From positions 1 to 49,394 of the forward strand of contig JAFXXU010000029.1 of assembly GCA_017542125.1 (NCBI GenBank): DNA of 49,394 bases, given 5' to 3'. Shown here piece by piece: positions 8,218 to 16,262 of the stretch. How positions within the stretch are numbered: the stretch's first letter is position 1; each line of letters begins with the position of its first letter. This DNA comes from Ruminococcus sp. GTDB lineage: Bacteria > Bacillota > Clostridia > Oscillospirales > Ruminococcaceae. Position numbers and translations under genes: made by a program. A model generated the notes under the pieces. It was not told the origin of the DNA. It did no database searches and saw nothing but the letters and a program-made list of their open reading frames with translations.

Positions 8218-8664
8218 TCATATATAATACATCGGTTCCCGGTTCTCGATATAGTTATCCTTGTAGGCTTTGGTGAGGTCGGCTAAGGAGAGCTGCCCGG
8301 TGAAATCACGCAGGTAGCCGTTGAGCTTCTCCCAGACGCAGACATTGACCGACTCCCGGATCTCGCTGCTCTCCTCACCTGCCGTATAGGTGTCGGCGAG
8401 GATGGAATTATCCAGGGCATTGAGTATCTCCGAGAGGAATATCCTGCTGGCGGGGCGTGAGAGCTGATAACCTCCCCGGGAGCCCTTCGTGCTGCGGACG
8501 AAGCCCCCCTGCCTCAGACCCAGGATTATCTGTTCCAGGTATTTCTGCGAGATGTTCTGCCTCTCGGCTATTCCTACGGAGGTGACGGTCCCGCCGTTTT
8601 CCGTATTGTATGCTATATCAGCGAGCACGACTACTCCGAGCTCGACTCTGGTGGGTATCTTCAT
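8218..8664 (-). CDS. Rrf2-family transcriptional regulator, CymR-like
   Basis: A 148-residue Rrf2 protein: winged helix at about 5-70 (ISQKYLEQIILGLRQGGFVRS then KGSRGGYQL, the wing) and a C-terminal dimerisation helix. IscR-type iron-sulfur regulators carry three cysteines after the wing; here only one is present (NVCVW), so it more likely resembles CymR, which senses cysteine status, often through O-acetylserine and a CysK partner. It is divergent from serine acetyltransferase, the enzyme making O-acetylserine. Boxes containing CCTAT or ATAGG occur in all three promoters of this region, including its own, where CCTATT overlaps the -35. It probably represses the sulfur locus and itself. Confidence 0.85.
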   Translation of the reverse strand: MKIPTRVELGVVVLADIAYNTENGGTVTSVGIAERQNISQKYLEQIILGLRQGGFVRSTKGSRGGYQLSRPASRIFLSEILNALDNSILADTYTAGEESSEIRESVNVCVWEKLNGYLRDFTGQLSLADLTKAYKDNYIENREPMYYI

Positions 8665-8714
8665 TTATACTTCTCCTTTCAGAAAGTAAACGGGGCGTTT
8701 TTGTTGTGATTATA

Positions 8715-8747
8715 ATTATACACTCTATCTCATAGTTTGTCAATAGG
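8715..8747 (-). promoter_or_regulatory. Promoter of the Rrf2 gene with half operator
   Basis: Minus strand: TTGACA (8738-8743), 17-bp spacer, TATAAT (8715-8720). The bases CCTAT immediately upstream run into the -35, matching one arm of the palindrome at 8832-8844, as expected for autorepression. Confidence 0.65.
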
Positions 8748-8799
8748 TTTTATATGTTTTAGTGAAATAAACTGTTAATAAAGAGTTTATATACTCTTA

Positions 8800-8844
8800 T
8801 TGATATCGTCGAATTTATATCGTATAATATACCTATTCGATAGG
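8800..8844 (+). promoter_or_regulatory. Promoter and probable Rrf2 operator of serine acetyltransferase
   Basis: TTGATA (8800-8805), 17-bp spacer, TATAAT (8823-8828), then the palindrome CCTAT-TCG-ATAGG (8832-8844) across the transcription start. The ATAGG arm begins 12 bases after the -10, the same distance as in the promoter at 9894. That operator position fits repression. Confidence 0.65.
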
Positions 8845-8887
8845 AAATATCTGTATAATAAGCATATAAATGTAAGGAGAGATAAAT

Positions 8888-9823
8888 ATGAACGCCCTGG
8901 AGGAAAGCATCAGCGGGATCGTCACCGACCTGCTTGACGGCAATGATACAGACGAGCCCGAAAGGATATTCAACCACCCCGATAAGGAGGTCATCATCGA
9001 TATCCTCACCAGCCTGCGGAAGATCGTGTTCCCGGGCTATTTCAAGAACGGCACCATAAAGGTCTTCACCCTGCGCAACAACCTTTCTATGCTGCTGGAG
9101 GACGTTATGTTCAAGCTCACCAAGCAGATCACCATTGTCCTCGGAGGTGACGAGAACGGCGAGGAGGAGATCGTCCGCACAGCCAGGGAGAAGTCTCTGT
9201 CATTCATTAAGCGCCTCAAGGTCATCCGCGAATATATCCTCACCGATGTGCAGGCAGCCTTTGACGGCGACCCCGCAGCATACAGCTCCGATGAGATAAT
9301 ATATTCATATCCCGGGCTGTTCGCCATACTGATAAACCGCATCGCCCACGAGCTTTTCCTGCTGGATGTGCCCATCATCCCCCGAATGATGACCGAGTAT
9401 GCCCACAGCGAGACCGGTATCGACATCCACCCCGGAGCCTCTATCGGCAAGTATTTCTTTATTGATCACGGCACCGGCATCGTAATAGGGGAGACCACCG
9501 TTATCGGCAATAACGTCAAGATATATCAGGGCGTTACCCTGGGAGCCCTCTCCACCAGAGGCGGTCAGGCGCTGAAAAGCAAGAAGCGCCATCCCACTAT
9601 CGAGGATAATGTTACTATCTATTCCGGAGCCTCGATCCTGGGCGGTGATACGGTCATCGGCAAGGATGTGGTCATCGGCGGAAACGCCTTTATCACCCGC
9701 TCAGTCCCCGACGGGGCTAAGGTGAGCGTGAAAAATCAGGAGCTCCGCTATAACTACGATGCCTCCCACCCCATCGAGCGCATTGATATCGACGAGGATA
9801 CCTCTTGGTTCTATACGATATAA
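8888..9823 (+). CDS. cysE: Serine O-acetyltransferase
   Basis: A 311-residue acetyltransferase of the long EpsC/SrpH kind. It transfers acetyl from acetyl-CoA to serine, giving O-acetylserine, the carbon acceptor for cysteine synthesis. Residues about 1-170 are the alpha-helical N-terminal domain. The left-handed beta-helix follows from about 175: HPGASIGKYFFIDHGTGIVIGE, then the family sequence IYQGVTLGA and KRHPTIEDNVTIYSGA. The hexapeptide turns and the catalytic His of HGTGIVIGE are intact. The start has AAGGAGA 8 bases upstream. SrpH-type acetyltransferases are known neighbours of SrpI encapsulins, and here the shell gene is two genes downstream, behind a second promoter. Confidence 0.93.
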   Translation: MNALEESISGIVTDLLDGNDTDEPERIFNHPDKEVIIDILTSLRKIVFPGYFKNGTIKVFTLRNNLSMLLEDVMFKLTKQITIVLGGDENGEEEIVRTAREKSLSFIKRLKVIREYILTDVQAAFDGDPAAYSSDEIIYSYPGLFAILINRIAHELFLLDVPIIPRMMTEYAHSETGIDIHPGASIGKYFFIDHGTGIVIGETTVIGNNVKIYQGVTLGALSTRGGQALKSKKRHPTIEDNVTIYSGASILGGDTVIGKDVVIGGNAFITRSVPDGAKVSVKNQELRYNYDASHPIERIDIDEDTSWFYTI

Positions 9824-9893
9824 ACTAAATGCTCACCTCTGCGCATACTTATGATGTGCAAAAGGGAAAATCATAAAAATCTTGTTCTGACTA

Positions 9894-9941
9894 TTGACAA
9901 CGGTAAACTGCTGTGCTATAATATAGTAAACCGATAGGAAT
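9894..9941 (+). promoter_or_regulatory. Promoter and probable Rrf2 operator of the sulfur-carrier/encapsulin operon
   Basis: TTGACA (9894-9899), 17-bp spacer, TATAAT (9917-9922), then CCGATAGGAAT (9931-9941) at the start site. ATAGG starts 12 bases after the -10, exactly as in the acetyltransferase promoter, implying shared control. Confidence 0.7.
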
Positions 9942-9979
9942 TGTATGTAATATGATCCCGACCGAAAGGAAGTATAGCT

Positions 9980-11437
9980 ATGGCAGTTACAGTGGTGATC
10001 CCCACAACGCTCAGGCTCTTTACCGAGCATAATTCCGAGGTGGAGCTTGAGGGGGGAACGGTAGGAGAGATCCTCAAGGTCCTGTCCGAGGAGTATCCTC
10101 AGACAAAAAAGGCGCTGTTCGATGAGAACGGTCAGCTGAGAGCCTTTATAAATGTGTTCGTAAACGACGAGAATATCCGCGACCTTAACGGCTTCGATTC
10201 CGAGGTCAGAGACAGAGACGAGGTGATCCTTATTCCGGCGATCGCAGGCGGATCCGGTCTCCCAAGTGTTCTGGGAGACACCAAGGGCGAAAAGCTCACC
10301 AATGAAGAGATCACCCGGTACAGCCGCCACCTGCTCCTGCAGGAGATAGGTGTCAAGGGGCAGAAGCTCCTGAAAGCCGCCAAGGTGCTCATAGTCGGAG
10401 CAGGCGGACTGGGTACGCCTCTGGTTCAGTATCTTGCTGCGGCTGGCGTGGGCACCCTGGGCATCATCGACAACGATGAGGTGGAGGAAAGCAACCTCCA
10501 GCGGCAGGTAATGCACGGCACCCGTGATATCGGCAGGCCGAAAGTTGCATCCGCCAAGGACAGCGTCAAGCAGATAAACCCGCTGGTGAAGGTCATCACC
10601 TACAATACCCGCCTCACCGCCGAAAATGCCGAGGAGATCATCTCCCAGTACGATGTGGTGGCTGATGCTTCCGATAACTACCCCACACGCTATCTTGTAA
10701 ACGATACCTGCGTGCTGCTGGGCAAGCCGGATGTTTTCGGAGCCATGTACCAGTTCGAGGGTCAGGTCTCCGTCTACTACGCCAAGGAGGGGCCCTGCTA
10801 CCGTTGTATGTACCCTGCGCCCCCTCCGGCGGGACTTGTTCCTTCCTGCGCTATGGGCGGTGTTGTGGGAGTGCTCCCGGGAGTTATCGGCACACTTCAA
10901 GCCAACGAGGTCATAAAGCTCATTGTGGGCGGGGGCAAGAACCTGATAGGCAGGGTAGTGACCTTTGATGCCTGGAACCTCAAATGGCGTGAGCTTAAGA
11001 TACGCAAGAGCGATGCCTGCCCTATCTGCGGAAAGCATCCCGCCATAACCGAGATCGAGGAATACGACTACGAGGATTTCTGCGGTCTCACTCAGCAGAA
11101 GGAAGAAGAGGAAAAGGTTGAGGGCATAGAGCCTAAGGAACTCAAGCGCCGCCTGGACGAGGGTGAAAAGGTAACGGTAGTCGATGTCCGCGAGCCCCAC
11201 GAAAGAGCCATCGCCAAGTTCCCGGAGGCGATAGTCATCCCCATAGGGCAGCTGGAGCGCCGCAAGAAGGAGCTTGACCCCACGGTGGATACCGTGTTCG
11301 TCTGCAAGGAGGGCAAGCGCAGCATCTTGGCTGTCAATACCTTGCGGGAGGCAGGCTATGAGGGTCCCCTCTACAACCTGAGAGGCGGCACCAACGCCTG
11401 GGCAGCCGAGGTGGATAAGAGCTTCCCGAAATACTGA
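9980..11437 (+). CDS. ThiS/MoaD-like, E1-like adenylyltransferase and rhodanese fusion
   Basis: A 485-residue three-part protein. Residues 1-94 form a ubiquitin-fold sulfur carrier of the ThiS/MoaD class ending in IPAIAGGSG. Residues about 110-355 are a MoeB/ThiF E1-like domain: nucleotide motif GAGGLG near 140, SNLQRQ, and zinc cysteines CYRC (273) and CPIC (347). Residues about 385-485 are a rhodanese domain with Cys442 in the active loop CKEGKRS. E1-like enzymes adenylate the carrier C-terminus and the rhodanese passes persulfide sulfur to make a thiocarboxylate. In the fusion the carrier's GG is internal, so it must be cut there to act, or it now has only a structural role. The JAMM protease of the operon is a candidate cutter. 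First gene of the second transcript. Confidence 0.88.
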   Translation: MAVTVVIPTTLRLFTEHNSEVELEGGTVGEILKVLSEEYPQTKKALFDENGQLRAFINVFVNDENIRDLNGFDSEVRDRDEVILIPAIAGGSGLPSVLGDTKGEKLTNEEITRYSRHLLLQEIGVKGQKLLKAAKVLIVGAGGLGTPLVQYLAAAGVGTLGIIDNDEVEESNLQRQVMHGTRDIGRPKVASAKDSVKQINPLVKVITYNTRLTAENAEEIISQYDVVADASDNYPTRYLVNDTCVLLGKPDVFGAMYQFEGQVSVYYAKEGPCYRCMYPAPPPAGLVPSCAMGGVVGVLPGVIGTLQANEVIKLIVGGGKNLIGRVVTFDAWNLKWRELKIRKSDACPICGKHPAITEIEEYDYEDFCGLTQQKEEEEKVEGIEPKELKRRLDEGEKVTVVDVREPHERAIAKFPEAIVIPIGQLERRKKELDPTVDTVFVCKEGKRSILAVNTLREAGYEGPLYNLRGGTNAWAAEVDKSFPKY

Positions 11438-11443
11438 TAATAG

Positions 11444-11466
11444 AAGAGGATGAGCTTCCTCTTTTA
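11444..11466 (+). terminator. Intercistronic hairpin before the encapsulin gene
   Basis: AAGAGGA (11444-11450) pairs with TCCTCTT (11457-11463), followed by TT ATT. The U tract is short, so it would attenuate and not fully stop transcription, or stabilise mRNA ends. It lies 7 bases after the fusion gene's stop. Confidence 0.5.
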
Positions 11467-11498
11467 TTGATAAATAATCTTTAACGGAGGAATTAAAA

Positions 11499-12452
11499 AT
11501 GGCAAAAGAAAACACTAACGACAAGATCGTAGCGCTGGGCAAAAAAGCCGCATATAACCTTGCGGACGTCAACAAGACCAGACCGCAGTACGGCGCACTC
11601 ACTCCCAAGTGGCTGACAAAGGTGCTTGAATTCAAGGGACTTGACTCCGGTATTTACAGGATCAACAAGGTAAAGGAGGGCGAGACCCCTCTGGATGTTC
11701 TCTGCTCTGTTGAGAAGAAGTCAGATATCATTCCACAGGGCTTCGTTCAGTATGAGGAGGAGCCCCGCGAGCTGCAGCTGGCATCCATCTCCACTATCAT
11801 CAATGTTGATACCGCTGTTGCAGACGTTTACGGCTCCCCCTACGATCAGGTAAAGGAGCAGCTGGATCTCGCCATCGAGAGCCTCCGCGAGCGTCAGGAG
11901 AGCCAGCTCATCAATAACGACGATTACGGCCTGCTGAAGAACGTTCCCGATTCTCAGCGCATCCAGACCAGGAACGGAGCTCCCACTCCCGACGATCTCG
12001 ACGAGCTGATCTCCAAGGTTTGGAAGGAGCCCTCATTCTTCCTGGCTCACCCCAGAGCTATCGCAGCCTTTGAGAGAGAATGCACCAAGAGAGGCGTTCC
12101 CCCCGTTACCACCAACATCGCAGGCGGCACCTTCATCGTATGGAGAGGCATCCCTATCATCCCTACCGACAAGCTGCTGGTGGACGGCCTCAAGAACCCC
12201 AAGAGCAAGAGCGGCAAGACCAATATCCTGCTTATCCGTACAGGTGAGGCAAAGAGAGGCGTTATCGGTCTGTTCCAACGCAATCTGAAGAACGAACAGT
12301 CCAGAGGTCTTTCTGTCCGCTTCAGAGGTATCGACGATAAGGGCGTAGCTTCCTATCTGCTTTCACTCTACTGCTCGGCTGCTATTCTTTCGGACGACGC
12401 TATCGCTGTTCTTGAGGATGTCGAGGTGGGTGAGTACTATGACTACGACTAA
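11499..12452 (+). CDS. srpI: Family 2A encapsulin shell protein (SrpI-type)
   Basis: A 317-residue protein with the HK97 phage-capsid fold as adapted in family 2 encapsulins. The N-terminal arm contains TPKWLTKVLEF and SGIYRINKV, matching the SrpI family's start of the shell domain. No cyclic-nucleotide-binding insertion is present, which places it in family 2A and not 2B. The C-terminal part (GVASYLLSLYCSAAIL and the acidic tail DVEVGEYYDYD) is typical of the family. Such subunits self-assemble into icosahedral protein compartments in the cytoplasm. Family 2A shells are known to enclose cysteine desulfurases, and one is encoded next with a 14-bp overlap. The ribosome binding site ACGGAGGAA is strong, as expected for a product needed in many copies. 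Confidence 0.92.
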   Translation: MAKENTNDKIVALGKKAAYNLADVNKTRPQYGALTPKWLTKVLEFKGLDSGIYRINKVKEGETPLDVLCSVEKKSDIIPQGFVQYEEEPRELQLASISTIINVDTAVADVYGSPYDQVKEQLDLAIESLRERQESQLINNDDYGLLKNVPDSQRIQTRNGAPTPDDLDELISKVWKEPSFFLAHPRAIAAFERECTKRGVPPVTTNIAGGTFIVWRGIPIIPTDKLLVDGLKNPKSKSGKTNILLIRTGEAKRGVIGLFQRNLKNEQSRGLSVRFRGIDDKGVASYLLSLYCSAAILSDDAIAVLEDVEVGEYYDYD

Positions 12453-14145
12453 TTACGGACTTCCCTCGGAATCGGAGCTGACAGCTCTTGCCAACTCCCT
12501 TTTTCCCGACCTCGATCCTCAGCGCTGTGCGGGTGGGATAGAGAAGCTCGTCACAAGCGGAGACACCTCCGTCATCGCTGACGCCGAGAAAAAGGCCGAG
12601 AGCTATTTCGGCGGCGCGAACTATGCATCCTCTGCGGAGCAGGCAGCAGCCTCCTACGGCAGCATATCGGAGTTTGAGAGCATAGCCAACGAGTATAACG
12701 GCGGAGCCTCGAATTACGAGAGCATTGCCGACGGCTACGGCGCTTCGCCCGTGATCGGCGCGGCAAAGCAGTACGCAGCCTACGATACATACACAGCTCC
12801 CCGGGAGCAGCCCGTCCAAGGCGGCTATTCGCCTGTTGTCCTTTCGCAGGGTCAGGCAGAGAGCTATGTCCCCAAGCAGGCACAGCCCGAGGTCAAAGAA
12901 GTCCCCACCGCAAAGAACGACAGCGGCATCATCGTCGGCACAAAGACCCTGGCTCAGATCCGCAGCGACTTCCCCATCCTCGGCGAGAAGATCAACGGCT
13001 ATGACCTTGTGTGGCTGGATAACGGCGCTACCACCCAGCGCCCCCAGGCGGTGATCGACAGGCTCAGCTACTACTACACCCACGAGAATTCCAACGTCCA
13101 CAGAGGTGCTCACGAGCTGGCGGCACGTTCCACCGACGCTTACGAGAATGCCCGTCAGATCACGGCGGATTTCATCGGTGCGCCCTCAAAGGACAACATC
13201 GTATTCGTAAGAGGCACCACCGAGGCGATCAACCTTGTGGCTCACGCTTACGTCAAGCCCCTGCTGCAGCCCGGCGACGAGATAATCATTACCATGCTGG
13301 AGCATCACGCAAATATCGTTCCCTGGCAGCTGGTATGTCAGGAGACGGGCGCTGTGATCAAGGTAGTCCCCGTTGATCAGACCGGTCAGATAATCATTTC
13401 CGAGTATGAGAAGCTGTTCTCAAAGAGGACTAAGTTCGTTTCGGCGACTCACGTTTCCAACGCTCTCGGAACAGTTACCCCTGTTGAGGAGATCGTGGCT
13501 ATCGCCCACGCCCACGGCGTAAGAACGCTGATCGACGGCGCACAGTCCATAGCGCACATCCCGATAAACGTATCCGCTCTCGACACCGACTTCTTCGTGT
13601 TCTCGGGGCATAAGATATTTGCTCCCACAGGCATCGGAGCCGTATACGGCAAGAGCGACGTCCTGGAAGCTGCAAGGCCCTATCACGGCGGCGGCAATAT
13701 GATCAAGGACGTTACCTTTGAGCGCACGATCTACAATCCGGCGCCAAATAAATTCGAGGCAGGCACAGGCAGCATCGCCGATGCGGTGGGTCTGGGCGCA
13801 GCACTTGAATACCTGAACTCCATCGGTATGCCTGAGGTCCACAGACATGAGCATGAGCTTCTCGTCTATGCGATGAAGGAGATGCGCAAGATCAACGGCC
13901 TCCACCTCATCGGTACGGCATCAAACAAGGCAAGCGTGCTCTCCTTTGTACTTGACGGTGTCAACAACGAAGCAGTAGGGCAGAGGCTCAACGAGCTGGG
14001 CATAGCAGTCCGCACCGGACATCACTGTGCACAGCCCATACTCCGCCACTTCGGCCTTGAGGGAACAGTCCGCCCCACGCTGGCGCTCTACAATTCCTAC
14101 AACGACATCGACAGGCTCGTACAGGGCATAAGAACACTTGCATGA
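12439..14145 (+). CDS. Cysteine desulfurase with N-terminal cargo leader
   Basis: A 568-residue PLP enzyme; the SufS-type core is about 405 residues, so about 160 are extra at the N-terminus. Start MTTTNYG is used (GAGGTG upstream), overlapping the shell gene by 14 bp. The leader is rich in Ala, Ser, Tyr and Gly, looks disordered, carries LTALANSLFPDL near its start, and has two related motifs, FESIANEY and YESIADGY, about 70-100. Such leaders direct desulfurases into family 2A encapsulins. In the core, Lys392 (SGHKIF) binds PLP and Cys530 (RTGHHCAQ) accepts sulfur. It converts cysteine to alanine and an enzyme persulfide, probably inside the shell. Confidence 0.93.
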   Translation: MTTTNYGLPSESELTALANSLFPDLDPQRCAGGIEKLVTSGDTSVIADAEKKAESYFGGANYASSAEQAAASYGSISEFESIANEYNGGASNYESIADGYGASPVIGAAKQYAAYDTYTAPREQPVQGGYSPVVLSQGQAESYVPKQAQPEVKEVPTAKNDSGIIVGTKTLAQIRSDFPILGEKINGYDLVWLDNGATTQRPQAVIDRLSYYYTHENSNVHRGAHELAARSTDAYENARQITADFIGAPSKDNIVFVRGTTEAINLVAHAYVKPLLQPGDEIIITMLEHHANIVPWQLVCQETGAVIKVVPVDQTGQIIISEYEKLFSKRTKFVSATHVSNALGTVTPVEEIVAIAHAHGVRTLIDGAQSIAHIPINVSALDTDFFVFSGHKIFAPTGIGAVYGKSDVLEAARPYHGGGNMIKDVTFERTIYNPAPNKFEAGTGSIADAVGLGAALEYLNSIGMPEVHRHEHELLVYAMKEMRKINGLHLIGTASNKASVLSFVLDGVNNEAVGQRLNELGIAVRTGHHCAQPILRHFGLEGTVRPTLALYNSYNDIDRLVQGIRTLA

Positions 14146-14153
14146 ACTATCAC

Positions 14154-14189
14154 AGTATACTCCCCGCCGAAAGGCGGGGCAGGTATACT
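14154..14189 (+). other. Strong intercistronic hairpin after the desulfurase gene
   Basis: Outer arms AGTATAC (14154-14160) and GTATACT (14183-14189) enclose CCCCGCC-GAAA-GGCGGGG (14162-14179), a GNRA-capped stem. Only two or three U follow, so it is more likely an mRNA processing or stability element than a full terminator. It separates the shell-cargo pair from the sulfhydrylase. Confidence 0.6.
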
Positions 14190-14225
14190 TTGATCTCGAC
14201 AATAACAGAATCGCGGTGACTTATT

Positions 14226-15458
14226 ATGAAATTCAATACCTCGCTGCTGCACACCGTCCGCCCGGAGGATCCCAACGGCTCAACGCTGCCGCCTGTCTAT
14301 CAGGCCAATGCCTTTCAGTACGAAAGCGCAGAGCAGCTTGAAAAGGTGTTCAACAACAAAGCAGCAGGCTTTTCCTACACAAGAGCCGGCAACCCCACGG
14401 TAGACGCACTTGAGCGCAGGATAGCCGCTCTGGAGGGCGGCATAGGCGCCGTCGCCTGCTCATCGGGAATGGCGGCAGTCACGGCGGCACTGATGAATAT
14501 ACTCCGTGCAGGGGATGAGGTCATCGTCAGCACAGGGCTCTTCGGCGGCACCATAGACCTCTTTGAGGATCTTGAAGCCTTCGGGATAATTCCCGTATTC
14601 CTTGAAAGTGTGACCTGTGAAGCTGTTGCAAAGGCAGTCACACCGAAAACCAGAGCTGTTTTCACCGAGCTTATCGGCAATCCCCGGCTGGATATCACCG
14701 ATATCGAAAGCGTTTCAAGGGCCTGTAAGGAAAAGGGCATCCCCCTGATAGTTGACAGCACCACCGCCACCCCCTATCTCATCAAGCCTCTCAAACACGG
14801 CGCCGATATCGTGATACACTCATCATCCAAGTATATAAACGGCAGCAGCAATTCCATAAGCGGAGTGATCGTTGACGGAGGACGCTTCAAGTGGAAAAGC
14901 GAGCGTTATCCCGGCTTCGCAGAGTATTCAAAGTTCGGGCCCTTCGCATTCCTCTCGAAGCTGCGAAACGGCATCTGGCGCAATATGGGCAGCTGCGTAT
15001 CACCCTTCAATGCATATATGAACATCATCGGCCTGGAGACCCTGGGGCTACGCATGGAGCGATGTTGTCACAACGCCAAGGCTCTCGCTGAATTCCTGGA
15101 AACGCAGGAGGGGGTAACGGTCAATTATCCCACCCTTGCTTCCTCGCCGTATAAGGAGCTTACAGAAAGGCTTCTCGGAGGCAGGGGAGGCGCGATACTC
15201 ACCCTCAGAGCCGGCAGCAGGGAGAGAGCCTATAAGCTGATAAACAGCCTGAAATATGCATCCATCGCCACCAATATCGGAGACGTCCGCACCCTGGTGA
15301 TCCACCCCGCAGGCACGATCTACACCCGCCACACCGACGAGCAGCGGGCAAGCGCCGGAGTCTATGACGACACCGTCCGCATAAGCGTGGGCATCGAGGA
15401 CACCGAGGATCTTATAGCGGATTTTGCACAGGCGATAGAGGCGCTCGATAAAGAATGA
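14226..15458 (+). CDS. metY: MetY-type O-acetylhomoserine/O-acetylserine sulfhydrylase
   Basis: A 410-residue PLP enzyme of the Cys/Met metabolism family. PLP-binding Lys lies in HSSSKYINGSSNS near residue 205, and FSYTRAGNPTVDALE near residue 55 is the family N-terminal motif. The region GPFAFLSKLRNGIWRNMG and SPFNAYMNIIGLETLGLR is characteristic of MetY and not of cystathionine gamma-synthase. It replaces an acetyl group with sulfur, from sulfide or from a carrier thiocarboxylate. Thiocarboxylate use is known for a MetY encoded with HcyS, HcyF and HcyD in Wolinella. Here the neighbours are a carrier, E1 and JAMM protease, the same set. Whether the acceptor is O-acetylserine or O-acetylhomoserine cannot be read; the acetyltransferase upstream favours O-acetylserine being available. 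Confidence 0.85.
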   Translation: MKFNTSLLHTVRPEDPNGSTLPPVYQANAFQYESAEQLEKVFNNKAAGFSYTRAGNPTVDALERRIAALEGGIGAVACSSGMAAVTAALMNILRAGDEVIVSTGLFGGTIDLFEDLEAFGIIPVFLESVTCEAVAKAVTPKTRAVFTELIGNPRLDITDIESVSRACKEKGIPLIVDSTTATPYLIKPLKHGADIVIHSSSKYINGSSNSISGVIVDGGRFKWKSERYPGFAEYSKFGPFAFLSKLRNGIWRNMGSCVSPFNAYMNIIGLETLGLRMERCCHNAKALAEFLETQEGVTVNYPTLASSPYKELTERLLGGRGGAILTLRAGSRERAYKLINSLKYASIATNIGDVRTLVIHPAGTIYTRHTDEQRASAGVYDDTVRISVGIEDTEDLIADFAQAIEALDKE

Positions 15459-15473
15459 AAGAAGGAGATCATA

Positions 15474-15719
15474 ATGGCAGATTTCAACATCACGGACAGC
15501 ATCGATATCACCGACGTCACCTGCCCGATCACATTCGTAAAGACCAAGATCGCTCTTGAGGAGCTGGACGACGGCGATATCCTCTCGGTCAAGCTCAACG
15601 ACGGCGAGCCTGTACAGAATGTTCCGAGAAGCGTCAAGGAGGAGGGGCATAAGGTACTGAGCCTCACCGATAACGGCGACGGCACCTTTGAGCTCATCAT
15701 CCGGAAAGTCGGTGACTGA
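15474..15719 (+). CDS. TusA-family sulfurtransferase
   Basis: An 81-residue protein with the TusA fold signature: DVTCPITFVKTKIALEEL with the single persulfide-carrying Cys17, then DDGDILSVKLNDGE and the PRSVKEEGHKV helix. TusA proteins accept sulfur from a desulfurase and pass it on. The usual CPxP is CPIT here, so the second proline is lost, as in several TusA paralogues. Good site GAAGGAGAT; 15 bp after the sulfhydrylase gene. Confidence 0.85.
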   Translation: MADFNITDSIDITDVTCPITFVKTKIALEELDDGDILSVKLNDGEPVQNVPRSVKEEGHKVLSLTDNGDGTFELIIRKVGD

Positions 15720-15720
15720 T

Positions 15721-16038
15721 ATGGCTGAGAGAGTAAGCGCAGAGGATTTCGAGAGCAAGGTGCTGGGTGCAGAGCTCCCCGTCCTGGCGGATTTCTATTC
15801 GGACAGCTGCATTCCCTGCAAGATGCTCTCGCCGCTGCTCAGTCAGCTGGAGAGTGAATATGCGGGAAAGATAAATATAGTCAAGATCAATGTCAATTTC
15901 GATGCGGAGCTGGCAGAGCGCTATGAAGTCCTCGCCGCCCCGACGCTGGTGCTTTTCAAGGACGGCAGCGAGGTAACGCGGCACAGAGGCACCGCATCAA
16001 AGGATCAGCTCAACGAGCTGATAAGTCAGGTCATTTAA
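15721..16038 (+). CDS. Thioredoxin-like protein
   Basis: A 105-residue single thioredoxin domain. Active-site CIPC at residues 30-33 (usual CGPC), with Trp before it replaced by Ser, and the cis-proline at AAPTLVLF. The start overlaps closely: TGA of the TusA gene ends one base before this ATG. It probably resolves persulfides or disulfides on the desulfurase, TusA or rhodanese. The altered active site suggests a partner-specific thioredoxin. Confidence 0.88.
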   Translation: MAERVSAEDFESKVLGAELPVLADFYSDSCIPCKMLSPLLSQLESEYAGKINIVKINVNFDAELAERYEVLAAPTLVLFKDGSEVTRHRGTASKDQLNELISQVI

Positions 16039-16052
16039 AGGAGAGTACAGCT

Positions 16053-16262
16053 ATGAAGATCACAGTAGCAGGAGAAAAGAAAGAGGTAGCCGAGGGGTTG
16101 ACCGTTGCACAGCTCGTCATCGACGAGAATGTGGAGATGCCCCAGTATGTCACCGTTACCGTCAACGACGATTTCGTTGAGAGCGACACCTTCGCTGAGA
16201 CCGTTCTTCACGACGGCGACAGCGTAGAGTTCCTTTACTTTATGGGCGGAGGTGCTGCGTAA
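16053..16262 (+). CDS. Free ThiS/HcyS-like sulfur carrier
   Basis: A 69-residue ubiquitin-fold carrier. The C-terminus is FMGGGAA: a diglycine followed by one or two extra residues. Carriers of the CysO/HcyS kind need such tails removed before the E1 can adenylate the glycine carboxylate, a job done by a JAMM protease, and one is encoded two genes later. The stop TAA overlaps the start of the E1 gene (TAATG). It probably carries sulfur as a thiocarboxylate to the MetY enzyme. Confidence 0.85.
   Translation: MKITVAGEKKEVAEGLTVAQLVIDENVEMPQYVTVTVNDDFVESDTFAETVLHDGDSVEFLYFMGGGAA

Noticed and set aside
8218-8664. Rrf2 protein as an iron-sulfur IscR
   Set aside because: The three-cysteine cluster site is absent; only one cysteine is present after the wing.
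9833-11635. Long minus-strand ORF of 600 codons
   Set aside because: Lies opposite the ThiS-E1-rhodanese gene and encodes no recognisable motif; its length follows from the codon bias of the real gene.
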